From: Halicephalobus mephisto
Taxonomy: Eukaryota; Nematoda; Chromadorea; Rhabditida; Panagrolaimidae
Direction: 5' to 3'
DNA length: 64,000 nucleotides
Assembly (NCBI GenBank): GCA_009193035.1
Contig: SWDT01000081.1
Location: 186,001-250,000 of the forward strand
The notes beneath the pieces are model-generated. The model searched no databases, had not been told where the DNA came from, and saw only the letters and a list, made by a program, of their open reading frames with translations. Of the stretch, positions 22,861-34,099 are shown in pieces; the first letter of the stretch is position 1, and the number at the start of each line of letters is the position of its first letter. A program made the position numbers and the translations under genes.

Positions 22861-23998
22861 CAGGGTGACCTCGTTGAACTTCTCTTTGGGAATAAAATGA
22901 GAATCTATCTTTCCCGGTTTATCGTAGGATTCCCCTACTTCTTTCAACGAAAACCTCCAAAATGGTGCAACATCCAGATCCGCGAAATAGCAGGCGTCAC
23001 CTGCAGAATCTACACTCCAGATGCATCCATGAGGAAGTCCGATGCGTTATTAATTTTCATCCACGGAGGAGGCTGGATGCTCATGCGGCCAAGTGAGTTC
23101 ATCCATTAGTGTTTTTTGCAATAATTAAGTGGAACTTCTTGTAGATTACTACGACGGACCAATGTACGCAATTATCGCCAAAACAGGAATGACTGTAGTT
23201 TCCATTGACTACAAACTAGCTCCAAAAGTCACTTTTCCTAGTCCAATACTTGAATGTGAAAAAGTCGTCAAGACAATTTACGAGGAAGAGTACCGGAACC
23301 TCAACATCGACAGAACCAAGATTTCCATCATGGGAGATTCTGCCGGGGGGAACTTGAGCGCGGTTATCTGCCAGAGGCTGTTGAGAGCGGGATTGGCACA
23401 CTATGTTAAGAGCCAAGTTCTGATCTATCCCGCCACGAATTTTACAGACTTCCAATCTCCTAGTTACCAATACTACGAGAACGCCTACAAGGGAACTGGG
23501 CTGTTGAATCCCAGAATTTTCGCCAGAATGGTTTTAGTCTACTTGGGCATCGAAGTTAATCCAAAGAATATCCAATTGATCAATCAGAACAAACATGTCC
23601 CTAAGGAGATCCGGGAGTCCAAGGAATTCAAAGCAATAACAAGCCACTCTCTTCTACCGTCTTCCTTCAAACAAAAGGACCTCTACACTGAGCCAGAGAC
23701 CCCTCATCCCGATCCTAAACTGTCTCAATTGTTCTCTCCCTTCCTTCTAAACCCAGATCTGAATCCTATTTTTGGGAAGAATTTAGAGGGGTTACCTGAG
23801 GCGATGATTATTACCGTTGGAATAGACATTCTGAGGGACGAGGGAGTTCTGTATGGAAAAAGGTTGGAGTCATTCAATGTCCCCGTCAAGTGGTTCCACT
23901 ACGAGAGAGCTTTCCACGGGATTATGAATATGCCGAAAAGCAGACAAAGGAAGAGGATCATCGAGGATATTGTTTCTTTCTTGGAGAATAAGATTTAG
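22312..23998 (+). CDS. Arylacetamide deacetylase / neutral cholesterol ester hydrolase-like enzyme
   Basis: AADAC-type enzymes are ER-anchored serine hydrolases facing the lumen that deacetylate xenobiotics or hydrolyse acyl or ether lipids. Exons are 22312-22512, 22864-23092 and 23145-23998. From the ATG at 22369 the protein is 408 aa. An N-terminal anchor (LISVVAFLMLFISALYIPLP) is followed by the oxyanion-hole motif HGGGW, split from NYYDGPMYAIIAKTG by a 52-nt intron. Next comes VVSIDYKLAPKVTFP, the nucleophile elbow GDSAGG, the catalytic Asp in GIDILRDEG and the catalytic His in RAFHGI. All three triad residues are present, so the enzyme should be active. Intron 1 (351 bp) holds the palindromic repeat. 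Two upstream exons join in frame and may extend it. It is convergent with VPS45. Confidence 0.93.
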
Positions 23999-24870
23999 GG
24001 GGAATAAGTGAGAAAACATCTGAAAAATGTGTAAAAAGAAAGGTTGTTGATCAAATAACAGCTCCATTAAATACCCGGATAGTGTTCTGAAAATCTAAAA
24101 ACTAGTATTTTCTAGACACTATCCAGAGGTTTATTGGGCAGTTTTTTGAGTTCAAAAGTGACTGATGGAAAACCCAACTAGTATTTAGATAATTTTCTGA
24201 TTTTTAGACGCTCTTCAAAAATAACTTCAAAACATTTTTGGCTTACAGATTATCATTAGATTGTTCCTCACGGTTTCTCATTAGTCTGCACGTGATGTCC
24301 GGGTTCTTCTTGTTATATTGTTGTCAAAATCGCTTTCGTGCCATTTGCGATGTTTCTTATTCTAGTCAAATTTAGACAAATTTAAATAAAATAGAATTTG
24401 GAAACCAATGTCAAAAAGAAAAAGGAAAATGAAACTAATATATCATTCTGCATTGATAGCGGACGAGTTGATTTTTTTGCTTCTTTTTCTTGAAATTTCC
24501 ATGAATCCAGTTTCTCGGATTTCAATTTATAGATAAAATACTAAGAAAACTAAGATTATTGATGACATTGAAAGAGGAAAAAGATCAGTGGAATCATCAA
24601 AGATACCAGAACTAAAATGTGTAAAAATTGCACCTAAACATTTTTCATTAATGCCCCACTAACCTTCCTGTTTGTCGTCAACTAGAATATTCATGCAGGT
24701 AGATCGAAGAGCAAATTTCGGGAACCTTTGAAGTCCTTCAGGGGAGAGTTCATCTGGACAGAAAACATCAAATAAAAACAAGTCCGAGAAAAAGCACGGT
24801 TAAACTTTTTTATCTCTGGAAATTACACATTAGTATGATATTGACACTGATAAAGGATTGAGATCCTTGG
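23999..24870. other. Convergent intergenic region with a palindromic repeat unit
   Basis: About 870 bp between two convergent stop codons. At 24,075-24,150 lies a clear copy of the alternating-palindrome repeat (CGGATAGTGTTC ... TAGACACTATCCAGAGGTTT). The rest is AT-rich, with no coding or RNA feature seen. Confidence 0.55.
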
Positions 24871-26731
24871 TTAGGCGACAGATGCAAAGCTCGCCACATT
24901 AGAATATTCAGGAGTTAATTGGACTAACTGGTCGATAAATGATTTTGTGTTATGAATGCACGTCGAAGCGAGGAGAACCTTGGGCATCCCCGGGTTCGTG
25001 AGTCGTTTTTCATTGATTGAATTAACGTAGGCAGATTCTTCCATCGTTGCTCCGCCAATAATGAAGATAACTATGTTATCATAGCGAGTACTGTAAAAAA
25101 CAATTACGAGTGGATGCAAAAAGAAACTCACTTGAGACAGACAGGATCAGAAGCACCAAAAGCAGCTTCATTCAGTCTTCCTCGCATTAATTGCTCAATG
25201 ATCTGAGCAATATAGGGTTCATGTTGTGTGTAGACGTTCTCAACCCCCTTTACGTTTTTGATTACTCTCTTCATGATTTCTCCTGCTGATTTGGTGCCAA
25301 AGAGATCACTATGTCGCCTTCTAGTTCCGGCGTATTTCAACAATGTCTGGATTGACTCAATCTGACGAGTGGTCACACCTCTCTTCTTCAGGAGATCAGT
25401 GATTGAAGACAATGCATTAGAATTCGAATTCTCCCATCTCAAGGCGTACAGCATTGCCAAACGTAGAGCATTCAAATTCGTCGTTTTCTCATTTTGCAAT
25501 AACCTCTTCAGCTTGTCCAAGCATTGAGAATGGTCACCAACAGCAACAATAGATTGCTCCAATTCGGAGGTCTCCAGAAGATTTTGAGAATTGACAATTT
25601 TACTGAGTTCACTGACGAGAAGAACGTGTTTTGAAGTTGTTCCTGAAAAAAACAGTCAAAATAGTCCCACAATTAGGGAGCAAACCTGCAATTTTCTTGA
25701 ATTGAGGATATTGATCTATAAACCTTTTCATATCTGTTATGGATTCTACTTCTTGATGGGTCTTGAAATTCTTCTGATACTCATTAATCAAAACCTGGAT
25801 GTTGTGGCCAATCTCTCCGAAGTTGAGGTACCTGTTCTTCGCGTAGAATTCATCGTGCTGAGCAGAAAGAACAATGTTCTTCAGGCCTTCCTCCGGAGCA
25901 TTGACTCTGTTGTTCTTCAATCCAATCAGCTCGTGAACCATTGCTTCATATGTCCATTGATTCAGAAGAGGACTCACAGGATCTTCACTTCGGTCCATGA
26001 TGACAATCACCGTGTCGCTTCTGCATGATTCAAATAATTTATCTTCTCTGACAGTCATCTTCACGAATTCCTCAGAAAGCCTCTGAGCATCTTTGCAGGA
26101 CTTCTGGAAACGGATGGCTGGTTTCTTCTTGAACTGCAGACAGAGAGCAAGGAGAGCTTGGATGCACCTCCGGAAGTTCGGCAGAGACAGAGTAAAAGTA
26201 CTCTCATAACATAGAGGCATTGCGGTGACACTCAAATGTGGAGCTAGGGGAATAGAATCCATATAAAATTCGTGAACTTCTCTGACAACTTCGTATTCAT
26301 CGGCTTCGGCAAGAATTTTCAAATCTGCTTTACTGATAATATTCGAAAAATCTAAAAGAACTCATATGTCGGAACCGTATGAAATAACCTTACAAAGGTA
26401 GTATTGTCCATATTTTGGATTTCTCAACTCCTCTGAAAGCAACTGAAGGTTTTCTGGAGTCGGCCGGAGGAAGACAACGCATTTGAGGAATTTCAGGGGT
26501 TCTCGCTCAGCAAGTACATCGATAAGTTCGAACAAATAAACTTCTTTGGTCATCATCTCACTCTGCGCAATTGCACACGTTATCATGCTTGTCTGAAAAG
26601 ACGGGAATGAGGAAATTAATATGCAGCAGTGAACTTGCCGTTTCCCTATCCATGACTAGGACCTTCATTCCAGGACCTGCCAATCTGGCCATCTCGTGAA
26701 TATATTGTTGGGTAGCGACAAGAGTATCCAT
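24871..26731 (-). CDS. vps-45: VPS45, Sec1/Munc18-family regulator of endosomal SNAREs
   Basis: VPS45 binds endosomal/TGN syntaxins (Tlg2/STX16 type) and promotes SNARE assembly in early endosome traffic. Minus-strand exons are 26731-26639, 26592-26394, 26351-25686, 25642-25132 and 25090-24871, giving 562 aa (human 570). Domain 1 includes QQYIHEMARLAGPGMKVLVM, KEVYLFELIDV and the junction YYLYFSNIISKADLK. Domain 3 includes IVIMDRSEDPVSPLLNQWTY. The C-terminal half has LKRLLQNEKTTNLNALRL, VENVYTQHEPYIAQIIEQL and DNIVIFIIGGATMEES, all diagnostic of VPS45 rather than VPS33 or Munc18. Introns are 46, 42, 43 and 41 nt. The first has a GC donor (ACG|GCAAGT), the only choice that preserves the frame. 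The gene follows the chitin-binding gene on the same strand with a gap of about 360 bp. Confidence 0.96.
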
Positions 26732-27094
26732 ATTTGAAAGTAAATAACCGAAATAAATAAGAATCAATGAAAAACGAACGACCAAAACGTTGATGAATTG
26801 GAAAGTGACAAAGCAAAGGAAAAGGAACAAAACGCCAAAGATTTATCTGAACTTTCACAAATGCCTCGGGCAATTTGTTTCTTTTATTTTTTACTTTTTC
26901 GTACAATTCATATCTTATTAGGGTATTTATAACTTTTATGACCTTGTAGCTGTGGGTTTTTATATAAAACAAGAACATTTATTTACTTTTTAAAAATCTC
27001 GATCCAGAATGATTTCAAAGATCTTTTTAAATAATCTTTGGCACTTTTATACGCCTAGTTAGCGTTACAACTCGATATTACTCTCATCTGAAGG

Positions 27095-29762
27095 TCATGG
27101 ATGCTCATCGTAGGTGAAATAAGTCTCATCGGCTTCCAGAGTCGGGGCTTCTGTCGGTCGGATTCTCGAGTGTTTATTCAACGTTTGGACTCGTCCTACT
27201 TTCTCAGTACCCTTTTTCAGAGCCTTAGGGACTGGGTTAGGACTGGTAGAGTCATCACTCTGTCTGAACTGCACCGGCATGTGGGTTTGTCCATTGCCGG
27301 GGACTGGAGTCGTCCTGTGGGCGGGGTTATTCGAAAGCGAGGGGCGCCACTTCCGCGCTGAAGGTTTTCCCGTCACCCTGACCCTAGAGTAGAAGCGAGA
27401 GTTAGGCAATGGGTTAGAAGGGGTGGAAACTAACATTTTTACTTGGGGAGATCGGATAGGAGAATGCTGGGCGATGGAGCCAGTAGAAGAGGGGATGTTG
27501 GGTTCTTGGTTAAGGATCGACTCCAATTTCGCCAGAATGTCCCTGAAAGCAAATTCTCATATATTAGAATTCTATAATTAAAGTGTGGGAAAGCGACTTA
27601 CTTCGGAGAGAATCTTCCATTGTTGGAGAATTTAGCACTCAGTTTCTGGATTAGCTCCTGATCGAGTTCATCCATAGACTCTGCGGCTGTTGATAGAGCT
27701 GATTTGGTCACTTGAACCACTTGCTGCGTCTGTGTGCTGTAGACTCTGGGAGCGGCTGTGGTGATCGTGATGCTCTCGACGGGTTTCCCACGTCGGGAGG
27801 TGGTCGGGACTGGAGGGACTGTGACCGAGACCATGTTTACACTTGATGGAACCAGATTCTGACTGTTCCCAGGAGGATTGAAAGGGTACTTCTTCATCGA
27901 GCTGTTTGTATTAGGTTCCACAACGACGGATACTGTATTGGGGGGCACTGTCAATCTCGGTTTTCTGGTAGTCGTTGGACGGGTTGGTGGAAGGGTTGGT
28001 GAACGAGTCGGTGGACGAGTTGGTGGAAGGGTTGTTGGAAGAATTGGGAAAGGACTGAACTTCGCAATAGGAAGCAGGGGATTTGCTGGAAGCTCCTCGT
28101 CTTCGGGTTCTTCTTCTTGTTCGTAGTCTTCATTCGGGGAGTTGGACAAAGAAGAGAACTGACCCTGAGGGGATCCTGATTGGACCGCTTGGTTCATCAG
28201 CTCTGCAAATGGGTTCTGGAGCGACATAAGGTTGTTAGTATGAGGAGCTACTGCTGCTTGATTACAGTACTTTTCATCTGAGCCATCCGGACAATTTTCG
28301 ATGTTGTCGCAGACCTGGGCAATCGGGACCTGATCGAGTCGATTCTCGCAGATGTAGAATCTCTCGTTGACGACCTTGCAGAGAAGTTCGTCTTCGCCAT
28401 GGGAGCACTGGGGAACACCCTGAAGGAAATTAATTCAATTACATCTAAGTTGGTTTTAAAAACATCTTTACATCGCATCTCTCGTTGATGGGAATACATT
28501 GGTTGCTCTTCAAGCAGTGGAAGAACCCCATCCCGCAGCCTTCACAGTTCATCTCGTCTGTGCCGTCGTTGCATTGGGGAACTCCGTCACATCTGCCGGA
28601 GGACGGAATGCACTGTTCGCTGATGATACATGGGAATTCTTCAGCGGAGCACATGGCTGAAATTTGATAAGTTTTTTTGCGTTTTTTCAAGATTCTTCTC
28701 TAGAAAAATACTCAATCCTAAAAATGTCATTCTTGCAATAGAGCCTAAGCGCGAAAAGGAAAGGATTAGTTGTCACTCGAGATGAACTGGTCAAAACGAG
28801 TTTTCGAGTTCAAGTGCCTCCGTTTTCTGAGTGCAACTTCTTTTTTCGAGAGCAAAAACGGCTCGGGGGTACATGATCCATTTCCAGAATATCCAACAGA
28901 ATAACTCACGGCAGTTTTGTTCGTCTTCTTCCAAAACACAATCATACACGCCTAAAAATAAGAATTTGACAATTACAGTAAGATTACGGTGGGGAAATTA
29001 CCGTCGCATCTTTGAGCCAAGGAGACACAGGATTCTGACAGAGGACAGCTGAATTCTTCCTTTTTACATTGATCAGCTGCAAAATTAATAAAATTAATTT
29101 TTAAAAGATTTGTTTTTTGCCATACCTCCATCAGACCTGAGGCCACAGCCCTTGATGTTGAAGTCAAAGTTACAGTTCTGAGTCCCCAAGGTATCGTAGA
29201 CAAGTCCTGAAACCAAATTATTTATTTCCTAATTTCTGCAAATTTTCAAGATTTAAAGTCATATTTTAAATCTAATTTCTGTGTCTCAAAGTGGAATTTT
29301 CCCCTTGAGACCAAAAATTACATTTTTCCTAACTTTTTGGTCTTGGAATATATTTTTTAATTTTTATCAATTTTCGTTTCAAGATTCAAAGTTACGCTTC
29401 TTATTTTTGTGACTCTAGAACAAAGTTTTTAAAAGATTTTGACGAATGTTCGTTCCGAAACTCGAATTTTTTCAGTTCCGGTCCTGGAGCGAAGTGTGTC
29501 CATTCTTACCAGTTTTGCAGAACTTTTTATAAGTCCTAAAGCCATCACTCTGCCACCTGCAGTGGTAGAACTCGGCAGAACAAGAGTACCCAAGGAACTG
29601 CCCCAGAGGCGACTTCATCAACCCCGCTTCCAGGAGCAAGGCCGAGTCATTACAGTAATTAGGCAGATGGGGTTCTAGCTGATTCGCCTCGAGTAAATTG
29701 ATCGCAAGTCCATCTACCGTAATACTGAATGATAAAGTGGAAATTAAAAATAAATAATCCAT
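27095..29762 (-). CDS. Secreted chitin-binding (CBM14) protein with LDLa repeats and a Thr/Pro-rich tail
   Basis: Exons 29762-29510, 29206-29126, 29076-29002, 28951-28910, 28656-28472, 28419-27602 and 27542-27095 read on the minus strand as 633 aa. A signal peptide ([14 protein letters not shown]) is followed by a peritrophin-A-like six-Cys domain with [17 protein letters not shown] and [13 protein letters not shown]. Three LDLa modules follow (for example [20 protein letters not shown]), then a fourth, less typical one ending [10 protein letters not shown]. The C-terminal 380 residues are Thr/Pro/Ser-rich (runs of PTRPPT and PTTLPP), likely O-glycosylated, then basic. No NodB deacetylase domain is present, so it is not a serpentine/vermiform-type deacetylase. 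A role in cuticle, pharyngeal lining or eggshell is inferred. LDLa units are split by phase-1 introns, and one exon is only 42 nt. Confidence 0.88.
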
Positions 29763-31221
29763 GACCTAAAATTTGACACTTTAGTTAAATTAAATAGACC
29801 CGATGAAAGTAATTAATACCCCAAATGAGAGAAAAGCCGGACAAAAGACAAAGAAATCGAATAAAGAACGATAGCTGTCTTTCAAAAACCGCACGAGCAA
29901 GAACAGAAGCAGGACAATAATTGTCCGAAGTGAAAGCAGGAGACCACCGTTCATCGAGAAATAGACCTCTCCGCGGGATTTTTTGGATAACATTTCACAT
30001 GGTTTTGTCGGATCCGGATCGGAAAGGATTCAGTTTGGTTTTGCCCGAGGCGAAGGACATTTTTGGTCAATCCTCATGGATAAACCTGGAGGAGGTTTTA
30101 CAGTTTCAAAAACATTTGAAAAAGGAAATTTGATCCAATGACCACTCGCGATGCTGAGGATTCTAGAAACCATTATTGGGTATTCAAGTCAAGTGCTTTA
30201 ATTGTCGGGATGTGATTTCGAAAGTATACCTGTATTCATAGATGTCCAGGGGGAAGTTCTGGAATTCTAAGGTTTAAAAATGGTTTAAAGTCGAACTGTT
30301 TTAAAAATCATATGAACTTCTGCAAAGTGGTTCTCATGTGGACTTTTAGAGATCTTTAAAAATTGAAGTGACTTACGTGAGAACTTCGGTTTCGCATTAC
30401 TTCGTAATCTTGCACGCTTTCGCAATCAATGTTGTGGAGTTATTTTTTGTCTGAATAAATCTAGAAACTTGTGAATCAGAGCATACAGAGTACAAAACCC
30501 TCTGTCCACTCTTCAAGGTTAATTTATATAAAATTGTTAACAATTTTCCAGACATCATAACACAAAAATACCTAATTTGCAAACGGGTTGGTTTATTTGT
30601 ACTTAAAAATTCCACGGAGATGATCACTTAAATCAACTTATTATTTAAAAAAAGTAAAATTAAAATGACTTAAAATAACACTTGGTTATTGATCTTTATT
30701 TTGAAATGGAAAATATTTAATTTTTTCTTATATCGATTTTGATTTTTGAAGGTTTTTTAGTTGCTTCTATATTTATAATTTCCCATACATCTGTTTCTTG
30801 AAGTTAAAAATACACAAATAAAAAGCGCTAAAAACATTAGAGAATTTTAACGAATCCTTGGTGTCAGGACCGATGTTGATTAACTTGATCTTCTTCTTTA
30901 ACCTCGGCATGAAGATTATCAAAAGCTGTGGGCCACGAAGTTTTAAAGTAATTCCTCAAACCAAATTAGGCCTATTGTTGGGTTTGTGTCATTCATTCAA
31001 AACAAAATAATGATGTTTAAAATATATAAATCCAACCCCCTTAAGTAGTATTTAAATAGAAAAATTCGAAAATTTTTCCTAGCTGTAAAGGTTAATTTGT
31101 AAGTCCATTCGTAGACTTATGTCACAGTTTCTTGGTAACAGTTACTTACATTACACAGTATTTCGCCATAATTCATTTTTTGATTTTATTAACAGCGTAA
31201 TCAATATTTACTTTGGCTAAA
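29763..31221. other. Intergenic region upstream of the chitin-binding gene
   Basis: About 1.45 kb of AT-rich sequence holding the promoter of the chitin-binding gene and the 3' flank of the receptor gene. A copy of the 'GTGTCAGGACCGATGTTGAT' repeat core lies near 30,862. No coding exon or RNA gene was recognised; open frames at 29,790-30,133 and 30,397-30,627 look random. Confidence 0.5.
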
Positions 31222-33796
31222 TCAAGTAAGAAAGTCCCTCAGTCTTCCAGGAGCAGTGGATATCCTGTCTTTCGGGAATTCCGTCGTGAAGGCCCATTGG
31301 ATTTCTTGAGGCTTTCTCCGCCACTTGAGTCCTTTGAAAATCCTGTAGTAGTAGATTGAAGTTATACCGTATTGCAGAGAAGTGAGGAAAATGTTGTAGG
31401 CTCCAAATAAGGAAGAAACATTGAAGTTGAAAGCATGACTGGACAAGAACGCTATCGCCAGGGGCAGGAATTGGAAGAGGGTCTCGTAGATGATCGTGTA
31501 GGCAATTAGTTTTGTTCTCTAAAAATATGATAAAAATCATTAAAAATAAGAAGATGATAAAATAAAAAAAGCAAATTGTTTCAATCTTGGTCCCGATACG
31601 AATAATGTTTACGCAAGTTTTCCGATTGTTTTTAATCATGTTTTAAATTTAATAAAAAAGCCGGAAAATATTATTTTAAAGAAAGTTACCCGGAAATAAA
31701 AACTTTAAATTAAATAATTGTACTTAAACCTACGAGACCACTTTGCGTGTCAGGACCAAAATTCAATAACCAGGTCTATTTTTAAATAAATTTTACAAAG
31801 AAATACTTACGGATTTCCTGGACTTTTGCATGTGAGTTCTCCTCAAGTCCTTGTTCCTTAAAACATAGGTCTTCAAGGTCGTGAAGAAGGTTAATCCTAA
31901 GGTGAAATTTAAAACAGCCACAATTCCTCGTGTGTTCAGCAGCAATTGGCCTGATTTCATGAATATCTGGCAACTGGTGGTGAAACAAGCTGAAAAAATT
32001 GCTTTAATAAAAATTACTGTAGCTTATGACTATGATTATCAAACTTCTTCTTGAGACCATTGTGAATAATTATTCTTAGATTAATGCCAAGCTTGAGAAA
32101 ACAAAACTCAAACGAGTGGGAAAGCCATGAGCTAATTCCAGAAAATTACGTCAAACTGTTTTTTGTTTTTCGTCAAAATTGAAAACGAAAAAGTAATTTC
32201 GAAGTTGGTGAGATAATTGTCTGGAAATCTATTTTAACTGGAATGCTATGATGTAGTTGAGAAAATAGAAAAAAGTGAATTTGAGTAACTTTAAAAACTT
32301 GAATTTTCTAATCTAGAGAATATTTAAAAAGCTAAAACATTGGTAGTTTTTAGATATTAAAAAACCTAAATATCTACAGTAATTGTCCTACATCATTCTC
32401 TAATGCTTCTTATTTGGGGTCCTTATGGCTAAACATAAGGATATAATTAAATAAAATCTACCATTTTAAAAAAGCAAAAATGTTAAAAAATAATGTTACT
32501 CAATCTTGATTTTGACACGAATAATCCTTATTTCTTTTATCTCTGTTTTCAATGGTTTCTGAACCCATTTTCAATTCTCTTTACATTTGTCGAACTTGGC
32601 ACATTTTATCTGTCTAATAAGTATAAAAATAATCAAAAACCAGCATTCAGAAATCATTAAAAACAAAGTTAGAGAGCATGACATCATTGTTTATGTCAGG
32701 ACCAAAATTGAATAATTTAATTTACTACCGAAAGTACTTACCTGGAGTATGACTTTTGGGGATGTTGGTGCTGATGGCAAAAATGCAAATAATCAATAGG
32801 GTAGTCATAGATATGAAGACACCAAAATAGGCTACAAGTTTCTGGAGACGGACGGAGTAGTGGTTGATGGTCAGCATGTGGAAGATGCGGTCTATTATCG
32901 TGAGGCCCAGGGCACACGAGCAGATCAGCTGGAAGTACTGCATGATGATCCCTGTCCAGAAGATGACTTCGGCTTGGTAAAGATTTTCTGCAAGACATGA
33001 ATGATTACTGTAATCAACATGGATCTGAGGAGGGGATTAAAACCGAAGAATTTAGAAAAAAAGTCTGTTTTTTAACTTTTTCGATTTAATAAAAATGGAT
33101 GTCATCAGTTTCTCCGAAAATTAAATCAACGCAAAATTCAGTATTGAATTTATTATTTTTGCAAAATTAAATTCATTTTTCATATTTTTTAAATTTTCTA
33201 TGGAAATTAAGATTTTTTCTTGAAAATGCTGAATTAATTTTAATTAAGAAATGAACATTAATCCATCGATATGAAAACTCGTGTTTATATAGTTTTCATT
33301 CAAGACCATGTGAAATTTTCGGAAATTTTTTGTTCCGAATGAAAATTATACGATCTTTGGTTTCCATTTTAGTAGGTTGGCATTCGTTTTTCACTTTTCT
33401 TTTTAAACTACATGATAATGAGTGTTATGACACTAATAAACCATTTTCCAAGCATCATAAGAAGCAATAAATCTTAATTTAATTTCCTCTCTTACCATTG
33501 GGTCTCCACAAGAAGGCCATGTAAAGCAAGTGTAAAATACTCGCGAATGATGAGATGACTCCAGTTAACATGAAGAGCGAAATACAAGGAGTGAATCTGA
33601 TTACTGTAGACTTCAATTTCACAAGGAAGTCATTGATAGTTTTAAACCAGAAAATTAAGGAATTAGAGAAGCAGATTATCGATATCCAGTACTGTACCGC
33701 AAGCAAATAAACCATGTAATTTGACGACGGAGGCTGTGATTCCTGTGGTGGAGTCCAATCGTCGTAGATAAAGCTGGCATTGTAGAAATCAGACAT
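31222..33796 (-). CDS. Seven-transmembrane receptor, nematode chemoreceptor type
   Basis: Exons 33796-33496, 32987-32742, 31989-31811 and 31518-31222 give 340 aa. Seven hydrophobic segments are visible in order: YLLAVQYWISIICFSNSLIF; FMLTGVISSFASILHLLYMA; FQLICSCALGLTIIDRIFHM, with a DR pair at the cytoplasmic end of helix 3; LVAYFGVFISMTTLLIICIF; IVAVLNFTLGLTFFTTL; ETLFQFLPLAIAFLS; and FLTSLQYGITSIYYYRIF. A short basic tail (KGLKWRRKP) follows. Length and layout fit nematode serpentine receptors (Sre/Srb-like superfamilies), which act in chemosensory cilia. The exact subfamily cannot be assigned by eye, and a peptide receptor is possible. The introns (508, 752 and 292 bp) are long for this region and carry the TCAGGACC repeat. 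Confidence 0.8.
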
Positions 33797-34099
33797 AATC
33801 TTGTAAGGATATAATTTCGAAATATTAAAACCTTTCTTAGTTAGGAGCTTGTGTGTAATTACCGCTTTGGACACAGAACCCCGCCTCTGCAGAAAAAATT
33901 CCGTTTCTGAGTAAATACTTTTTCGTTTTTAGTAAAATAAGTTATTCCGACGTTAGTTACCAAATGTAGCACCTGAAATCAAAATTACTTTTCCAAAGGT
34001 CGAGAACCACGAAAATAACATTCGACATGTGAAATTTATTTTATTATATTATTTTTCATAGAACAGAAGCAAGACTACCCGGTAACGTAATTGCACAGT

